Source: Trachelipus rathkii (Eukaryota > Arthropoda > Malacostraca > Isopoda > Trachelipodidae). From it: 15,000 bases of DNA. The notes beneath the pieces were generated by a model. It was not told the origin of the DNA and searched no databases. It was given only the letters and a program-made list of their open reading frames with translations. The translations under genes were made by a program, and so were the position numbers. Each line of letters opens with the position of its first letter. Positions within the stretch are counted from its first letter, which is position 1. Shown piece after piece: positions 9,930 through 15,000 of this stretch. Location of the stretch: the NCBI GenBank assembly GCA_015478945.1, contig JABUQX010099426.1, positions 1 to 15,000 of the forward strand, in the 5' to 3' direction.

Positions 9930-10165
9930 TAACTATTAATTATTATAAATTATATATAATTATATTATTATTATAATTATTATTGATTATTATTATATAT
10001 ATAAGCCATCCTAAAATTTATGGCTAAAAAATTTACGAGAATTGAAAATATTAACGTCTTCTGACAAGCCAATTTAAAAATATATAGGTATATACTATAG
10101 CAATATGATATGTATATATTATAAAATACATATAAGTAGATATAAGCGTCAAAATTTATACCTAT
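9930..10165. repeat. TA/TAA-rich tracts
   Basis: TTATTATTATAATTATTATTG-type words (9950-10000) and looser TATATA words (10080-10165) around a short unique segment at about 10005-10078. Confidence 0.65.
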
Positions 10166-10185
10166 ATACCATATATAAAAGAATA

Positions 10186-10202
10186 GAGGAGAGAGAGAGA
10201 GA
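10186..10202 (+). repeat. (GA)n microsatellite
   Basis: A short clean GAGAGAGAGAGAGA array, the only well-formed GA dinucleotide repeat right of purine-rich block 2. Confidence 0.75.
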
Positions 10203-10221
10203 AAAATTTTAAGAATATTTT

Positions 10222-10335
10222 TTTTTCACATTTAATGTCCATCGTCATCGATCAATCTTTCATCGCAATAATTTAGCTCTAATCGTCATCGCAGTCACGG
10301 CGAAGTCTTTCATACTTTTTCAACGTTTTTTACTA
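10222..10335 (+). repeat. CGTCATCG-type degenerate repeat island D
   Basis: It contains GTCCATCGTCATCGATC, TTTCATCGCAATAA, CTAATCGTCATCGCAGTC and CACGGCGAAGTCTTTC, then gives way at about 10338 to a long TA tract. The CGTCATCG words match island A and CACGGCGAA matches island B. No protein-coding frame is present. Confidence 0.55.
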
Positions 10336-10337
10336 CG

Positions 10338-10640
10338 AAGTATATATATATATAAATAAATATAATAATATATATATAATAGAATAATATATATAATAAT
10401 ATATAGACTATAATATATAGTATATATATAATAATATAATATTAATATATATAGATATAAATTAATATATATATACAGAATATATATATAAATAAGTATA
10501 TATAATAGTATATATAAATATATATAGAGTATAGACTATGAGATATACAGATATAGATATATAATAGTATAATATTATATAATAATAGTATATATATATA
10601 TAGTATATAATATATATATATAGTATATGATTAGTATAAA
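10338..10640. repeat. Long impure (TA)n tract
   Basis: About 300 bp of TATATA broken by TAATAATA, TAGTATA and GATATA words. No other feature is embedded. Confidence 0.8.
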
Positions 10641-10914
10641 TTTACTTATAATTAATAAATATGTAGCATATAATATGCCCTTATGAATCGATTGTTAATT
10701 AAAAAAAAAAATAATAGTAAGAGTAAGATTGATTCAAAAAATTAGTACATTAGTCGTTACTTTTTTCACTAAAGTCAGAATGCTTGTAATTCTTCATCAG
10801 GGTACATCCCAAATTTTCGAATACAGTTTCATATATTCAGACGAGAAAACTCTCATGCATCACGAATAATAAATAATACATTCCATCCACATGTGCTACC
10901 ATTGCTACCAATAT
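10641..10914. other. Short unique segment between TA tracts
   Basis: AT-rich sequence with an A10 run near 10700 and no recognisable gene or repeat. Confidence 0.4.
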
Positions 10915-10917
10915 AGG

Positions 10918-11036
10918 ATATATATATATATAATATAATAATATATTAATATATATAATATATAATATATATATATATATATAATATATATATATATAAT
11001 ATAGTATAATATATATATAATAATAATACTAATATA
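10918..11036. repeat. (TA)n tract
   Basis: One of the purer TA arrays in the window, with long uninterrupted TATATA runs; it is followed by GGTAATAATGGTAA-type words at 11050-11068. Confidence 0.8.
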
Positions 11037-11174
11037 TTGATACGGATGATAATGGTAATAATGGTAAATATTATTTATTTAACAAGTGTTATTGATGGAT
11101 TTTTAAATTTCGAGTAATTATATATGTTATATTAAGGTTGCATAAAAATATAAAAAAGAATGCCCAAATCATAT

Positions 11175-11292
11175 AATAATGATATCAGTAATAATATATA
11201 TAATAGATATATAGTATAAATATCATATAAATATAGTATATATATATATAGAATATTTAGATATTATATATAATATATATACTATATATATG
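11175..11292. repeat. Impure (TA)n tract
   Basis: TA-rich tract with TAATATATATAATAG-type interruptions. Confidence 0.7.
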
Positions 11293-11435
11293 GCCCCAAA
11301 CTCGAAAGAAACCCGCAGCATATTTCGAAACTTACAAGAACATATAAGAAAGCTGATGACATTACAGATGAAAGCGAAAATTTGAAAGGAAAAGTGTTGA
11401 AGAAAAAAAAAAACATATTTTTTTTTATTTTTTTA

Positions 11436-11455
11436 TATCGTAAAAATTTACGATA
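11436..11455. repeat. Perfect short palindrome
   Basis: TATCGTAAA and TTTACGATA form a perfect 9-bp inverted repeat separated by AA. It lies just downstream of an A11 run (11403-11413) facing a T-rich run, which adds a second, low-complexity foldback. The TATCG word is shared with the ATCG islands. Function unknown. Confidence 0.5.
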
Positions 11456-11477
11456 AGTATAAGAAACTAATAACATA

Positions 11478-11573
11478 TTGAATCAGCGTATGAAATTTAG
11501 TAATGACAAAAAAGTCAAATTTAATTTTTTGATAACGAATAACAATTTGAATCAGCGCCTATGGAATTCTTTA
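11478..11573 (+). repeat. Short direct repeat, TTGAATCAGCG pair
   Basis: TTGAATCAGCG followed by TATGAAATTTAG at 11478-11500 recurs as TTGAATCAGCGCC then TATGGAATTCTTTAG at 11547-11573. The two imperfect copies are about 69 bp apart, and the second abuts the GC-rich island. They may mark the edges of a small insertion or a duplicated element end. Confidence 0.5.
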
Positions 11574-11665
11574 GGGGCTCGCCAACCGAGCTGGGAACAG
11601 AGCCCCCGTCGTACCCTACAGGAGGCCGGGAACCCCGACTACATGCATCTTGCGGCTTTACCTTG
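11574..11665. other. GC-rich island with hairpin in AT-rich DNA
   Basis: A patch of about 90 bp stands out sharply: 41 of 60 bases in 11581-11640 are G or C. It opens with GGGGCTC (11574-11580), paired perfectly with GAGCCCC (11600-11606) around a 19-base loop. On the + strand it forms the last third of a 62-codon frame (11478-11666) whose tail reads GARQPSWEQSPRRTLQEAG then NPDYMHLAALP. That tail looks more protein-like than anything else in that area, but I cannot assign it. An exon fragment, a piece of inserted element, or a structured RNA segment are possible. Confidence 0.45.
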
Positions 11666-11930
11666 AGTGATTCTTTTAGTCAAAAACAAAAAAAAATACT
11701 ACTTTTTTTTCAATAAAAGTCCGACTCTGACTCGTCCTATACACAGATGCCGATTCTTGAAACATATGGAAATAATAAAATATGGGAGCCTATTAAAGTT
11801 TGCATAAAGTCTTTTTATGATCCAGAGCAAACAGAATGAACACATACGATCCTTTATGTTATCAGTTTTCGTGTACCTATCTTAGTTTTAGAATATCATG
11901 TGGGTACTTTCCGTTAGTTTCACCATATAT
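11666..11930. other. Unique segment, nothing recognised
   Basis: AT-rich sequence downstream of the GC island. It includes an A9 run and a T8 run flanking ATACTAC (about 11686-11710), then an AATAAA hexamer at about 11713 that has no gene in front of it to give it meaning. Confidence 0.35.
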
Positions 11931-11931
11931 T

Positions 11932-12160
11932 AGAATATATAATATATATATAAATCTATATAATTAGATATAATATATTAATACCTATATTAGGTATATA
12001 ATTACTAATATGTATGATATATATAAATGATATATACTAATATATATAATATTAAAGATAATAATAATCAATAAAATAATATGAATAATAATTAATAATA
12101 ATAATAATAATAATAAAATAATATAATAATAATAAAAATAATATTAATAAGATAATTAAG
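11932..12160. repeat. TA tract followed by (TAA)n microsatellite
   Basis: Impure TA array (11932-12055) runs into an ATA/TAA triplet array (12055-12155). The Ile/Tyr-rich minus frame at 12052-12267 is a translation of this repeat. Confidence 0.8.
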
Positions 12161-12535
12161 AATAGAATGGAACATAATGCCAATGAGAAACTGGGATGAA
12201 CTATATCAACTGTAAAGCAAGATCGCTTTTTCAAATTATCAAAACAGCCCTGGTTAAATTTATACATCTAAATTACCTTTATGTTACAGACCATAAAAAC
12301 AAATAAAATTATGTTGTTCTACTGCAGATTCATTTTAAGCCTCTGTTAATAAAGGTAAGCTGAAAAATAATTAAATTTAACACTAATTTAAATTAAATTC
12401 TTAATTATCTTATAAACACGTCCATGATATTCAAACTATCAGCGATGTAAAACTGACTTAATGTTACCGGAAAGTTAATTTGGATATTGTTAGCCAAATA
12501 ATAATATAATTTTATTAATGTTTATTTTTATCAAT
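12161..12535. other. AT-rich unique segment, nothing recognised
   Basis: No open frame, RNA signature or repeat stands out; TTAAATTTAA-type words at 12370-12405 form only weak local inverted repeats. Confidence 0.4.
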
Positions 12536-13110
12536 GAAAACATTATAATCATTATTATATTATATATTATTATGATTGATATATAATTATTATTAATGTC
12601 ATATATATATATATTATTGATATTATATTATTACTTAATTAGTTATATACAAAGTAGTATGAGTAATAATAGAGGGTAATGTCATATTCTAAATCTTTAT
12701 ATGAATATTTAATATCTAATGAGGTATACCTTATATATATATTATATATAAATATAGATGAGTATATAATATATAGTATAGAATATAATATATATATATA
12801 TATATACTATATATAAATAGTATATACTGATAATACGTATTAAATAGTAGATAGTAATAAATATATAATAATATAAATAAGGATACAGTATATAACTATA
12901 TATAATAATTATACTATATCTAGTAATATATAAGTATATATCTTCCTAAGTAATATATATAGATAAATAATAATATATATAATATATATATATATATATA
13001 GCATAATAAGTATAAGATATATATGATATATATATAGTATTTATATATAATATATATATAAATAATAGATAATTATAATAGTAATAAATAAAAATATATA
13101 TGGGAGGAGA
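12536..13110. repeat. Very long impure (TA)n field
   Basis: Nearly 600 bp of TA-rich sequence with short unique interruptions (for example 12640-12700). The longest pure run, at about 12789-12806, is interrupted by TAGTATA and TAATA words on both sides. Confidence 0.75.
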
Positions 13111-13194
13111 TAGATCTGCTACATTACCATGACATATCTACTTTCCCAAGACACGCCACAAAGCCATAGCACACCACACAAACCACATAAAAGT
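13111..13194 (+). other. C/A-rich islet inside the TA field
   Basis: About 55 bases rich in CAC and CCA (for example CACGCCACAAAGCC and CACACCACACAAACCAC) between two TA fields. Almost no G is present in 13141-13190. It could be a decayed CA-type repeat or a small insertion. Confidence 0.45.
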
Positions 13195-13440
13195 AAATAA
13201 TATATAGTTATATATATAAATAAGAGTATATAATAATAATATACTAAGTACTAATAATAATATATCAATATATATAATATATAAAACAGTTATATAGGTA
13301 TATATACAGTATATATATAGATATATAAATAGTTATAATATATATATAGTTATATTAGATATATAGTATAATAAATATATAAATATGATATATGATACAA
13401 ATAAAAACTATATGAGAATATATATATAATATAGGTAATA
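13195..13440. repeat. Impure (TA)n tract
   Basis: TA-rich tract right of the C/A-rich islet, ending where ordinary composition resumes at about 13445. Confidence 0.75.
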
Positions 13441-13444
13441 TAAG

Positions 13445-13799
13445 GAAAAATTGCAAATTTCACATTTTAGTGTTATCTTGGACCTTGGAATTTGCTTGAT
13501 ATTAAAGTATTCTCTCTTTATCTTTTGATATATCTATTTCCATATGTTTTTTTCAAATACTTTTAGTTCAGATTTGGAAAATGTAAATTTCATCAGTGCC
13601 CATGTACTGCGTGGGTATACAATGAAGGATAAGTTTAGATCCCGGGAAACTGAATGTGCTTTGGAATGATGGATTATTGAATGGGCAAGCTCACTTAAGT
13701 TTTCCATCCGTTGAGGTTTATTACTTGGGTATTATATATATATATATTTATAACAAGTGGAACAGTAGGAGCCTTGGTGGTATAGTTTCACTATTTTAA
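13445..13799. other. Ordinary-composition segment, nothing certain
   Basis: Higher GC than the TA field. It includes CCCATGTACTGCGTGGG (about 13600-13616), a weak hairpin, and a short TA array at 13733-13747. No frame of note. Confidence 0.4.
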
Positions 13800-13981
13800 T
13801 AGTAATTTTCCATCTGAGTACGAAATCTCTCAGCCTGAAAGCAGTATATTGAGGGCGGTAAAATAGGCATTCCTTATTCGTCTTTCTTCAGTTTGGGACC
13901 ATATAGCGGTCTTAGTTACACGTAAATATCAATTATTAGGGATCAAGGATTTGGCGTTAAACCTCCGGTTGAGAACCATTG
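13800..13981 (-). mobile_element. Possible end of a hAT-like non-autonomous element
   Basis: The minus strand at 13965-13981 reads CAATGGTTCTCAACCGG. This closely resembles the terminal inverted repeat style of many hAT (Charlie/SPIN-type) transposons, which start CAGNGGTTCTCAACC; that resemblance rests on general knowledge of the family. The sequence that follows on the minus strand would be the element interior. I could not find a matching second terminus or an 8-bp target-site duplication to the left, so the left boundary given is arbitrary. A chance match or a truncated copy are both possible. Confidence 0.3.
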
Positions 13982-14085
13982 TCGGGGAGTGTTGACTACA
14001 ATTGTACCTTCGTAAGATGAAGTTTAAGAATGGCAAAATTTTATGTTGCATACGTACAATCGAGTACATCTATACTGATATATAT

Positions 14086-14360
14086 TGCTGTGGCGAATTT
14101 TTCAGATGAGAAATTTTAACATAGAATTTATTCACGTCATGAATAGCTACAATTTTGTTACATTTGAAGGGTCTGTGCCTAAGAGATGGTTTCTCATATG
14201 ATATTCTAGAGTGATTGTTTTATTCGGTAACAAAGGGCATTTATTGCAAGCAAGTAATTTTTCCGACTTTAATGTGGGATTTTGCATGTTCCCAAAAAAT
14301 GTCGCCTTTGAGTATTGCAAGCAACTCCACATTGTTTGGCATTTGAACAGTCTTCACTTT
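14086..14360 (-). pseudogene. Remnant of a tandem C2H2 zinc-finger array
   Basis: On the minus strand one frame (14147-14332, extending in frame upstream to the Cys codon at 14339-14341) contains an exact C-x2-C-x12-H-x3-H pattern: Cys codons at 14246-14248 and 14237-14239, His codons at 14198-14200 and 14186-14188, and the usual Leu three residues before the first His. It is preceded by KSEKLLAC, which resembles the TGEKPF-C linker. Just downstream, in a shifted frame, the bases at 14160-14174 read RPFKC, the standard start of a next finger, followed by HLKNS at 14094-14108 where a second His would be expected. Upstream, FKC at 14339-14347 begins another finger; its second Cys (14329-14331) and RRH-type helix are in a frame shifted by one base. 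Classical C2H2 fingers bind DNA or RNA in the nucleus; which gene this came from is unknown. A TGA at 14354-14356 and several frameshifts argue for a pseudogene or noisy sequence rather than a working exon. Parent family fairly sure, functional state unsure. Confidence 0.6.
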
Positions 14361-14699
14361 TCCCTTGCAAGAATTAATTCCTAGTTACCTCTGCACTGGC
14401 CATCAAAATCCGATGCACAGATGATATACTTATATTATTATTATTCATAGTTTTATTTATAACAGTAATATTGTAATTAATTAAAGTTTCATTTTAATTT
14501 TCCTTTCACTGTTAGACGTAAAAAAATATATTGAGTCATAGCTATCGATTACCATCTCTCTGTGAGAAGCACTTCTATAATAAAAGTAAAGTAGACAATA
14601 ATAACCTAGAATGACTTTTACTAACACATTATTTAAGATTTAATAGATCAGATGCGTTCAAGCCTCATATATATGGAAGTTCTTTAATTTCGATCATGT
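14361..14699. other. AT-rich segment beyond the zinc-finger remnant
   Basis: No feature recognised. On the minus strand the sequence just upstream of the finger array (about 14360-14385) contains TTCTTGCAAG, which might be a weak splice acceptor, but nothing tests this. Confidence 0.35.
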
Positions 14700-14900
14700 T
14701 TTTTCGGTCACATTCTGGTTGGTCCCTCAATTCCTCCAGTCTCCTTTCTACTCGTCTCGCTTTCTGCGTCACTCTCTTTTAAACTATCTTTAAACGCGAC
14801 ACTATCTCACTCCGACTTTCAGTCTCATACCTCTTCCACTGAGAAGGGCTCGTGTGGCAGTCTGCAGCTCTTTTCTCTGTCTAATCTTTCTGACTCGATA
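14700..14900 (-). other. Pyrimidine-rich + strand
   Basis: The + strand is C/T-rich (for example CAATTCCTCCAGTCTCCTTTC), the opposite orientation to purine blocks 1 and 2. If those blocks are remnants of one element family, this could be an inverted piece, but I see no long matching words. Confidence 0.4.
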
Positions 14901-15000
14901 CGTAACCTCCATGCCTCAAATCTTACATGTATTTAACCTATTAAAGTCTGGGATATAAGCTCCTTAAAATCGCATTTTCTCAACTACCAATAGAGTGTAC

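Noticed and set aside
11712..11717. AATAAA as a polyadenylation signal
   Set aside because: The hexamer is expected often in DNA this AT-rich and no supported gene ends just upstream.
880..13440. Origin or promoter calls in the TA tracts
   Set aside because: TATA words occur everywhere in these arrays, so TATA-box or origin predictions would be meaningless without other signals.
13767..13800. tRNA-like start GCCTTGGTGGTATAGTTTCA
   Set aside because: It resembles a tRNA A box, but no B box at the right distance, no cloverleaf and no CCA-type stem were found; the GGTTGAGAACC word lies about 180 bases away and fits a hAT end better.

Overview
The window looks like intergenic or intronic DNA from a eukaryotic nuclear genome. 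It is strongly AT-rich, broken up by long impure (TA)n, (TAA)n and (AAAAT)n tracts. I see no reading frame with convincing coding character over more than about 60 codons, no operon-like packing, and no rRNA, tRNA or CRISPR array. Long imperfect AT and GA tracts, degenerate ATCG-rich repeats and a decayed C2H2 zinc-finger array would fit an invertebrate, perhaps an arthropod such as a crustacean. That assignment is an inference from style only. Frequent small indels between repeat copies mean that either natural decay or noisy long-read sequence could explain the broken frames.

Layout. Positions 1-880 are plain AT-rich single-copy-like sequence. Positions 880-1700 hold TA and TAA tracts around two short islands carrying ATCG/CGTCATCG-type degenerate repeats. 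Positions 1715-4080 are strongly purine-rich on the + strand. From about 3853 to 5128 there is a roughly 630-bp module in two direct tandem copies; each copy is a purine-rich part, then an AT tract, then a conserved block of about 190 bp. A third, inverted copy of most of that block lies at 5556-5711, giving a foldback arrangement around a spacer of about 430 bp. Positions 5712-6450 are unrecognised. Positions 6455-6895 contain two TA tracts around another ATCG-repeat island with a perfect 9-bp-stem palindrome. Positions 6896-9650 are mixed, then purine-rich again. Positions 9650-9925 are balanced and unrecognised.

Positions 9925-13445 are dominated by microsatellites. Small islands lie between them, including a CGTCATCG-type island (10222-10335) and a strikingly GC-rich patch of about 90 bp with a hairpin (11574-11665). 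The right end (13445-15000) has more ordinary composition. It holds the two most protein- or transposon-like signals: a possible hAT-type terminal sequence at 13965-13981, and a minus-strand remnant of a tandem C2H2 zinc-finger array at about 14086-14360, with one intact finger pattern flanked by frameshifted, decayed fingers.

No set of genes working together can be inferred. The most useful observations are the tandem-plus-inverted repeat module, the zinc-finger remnant, the dispersed ATCG-motif islands and the long purine/pyrimidine strand asymmetry.
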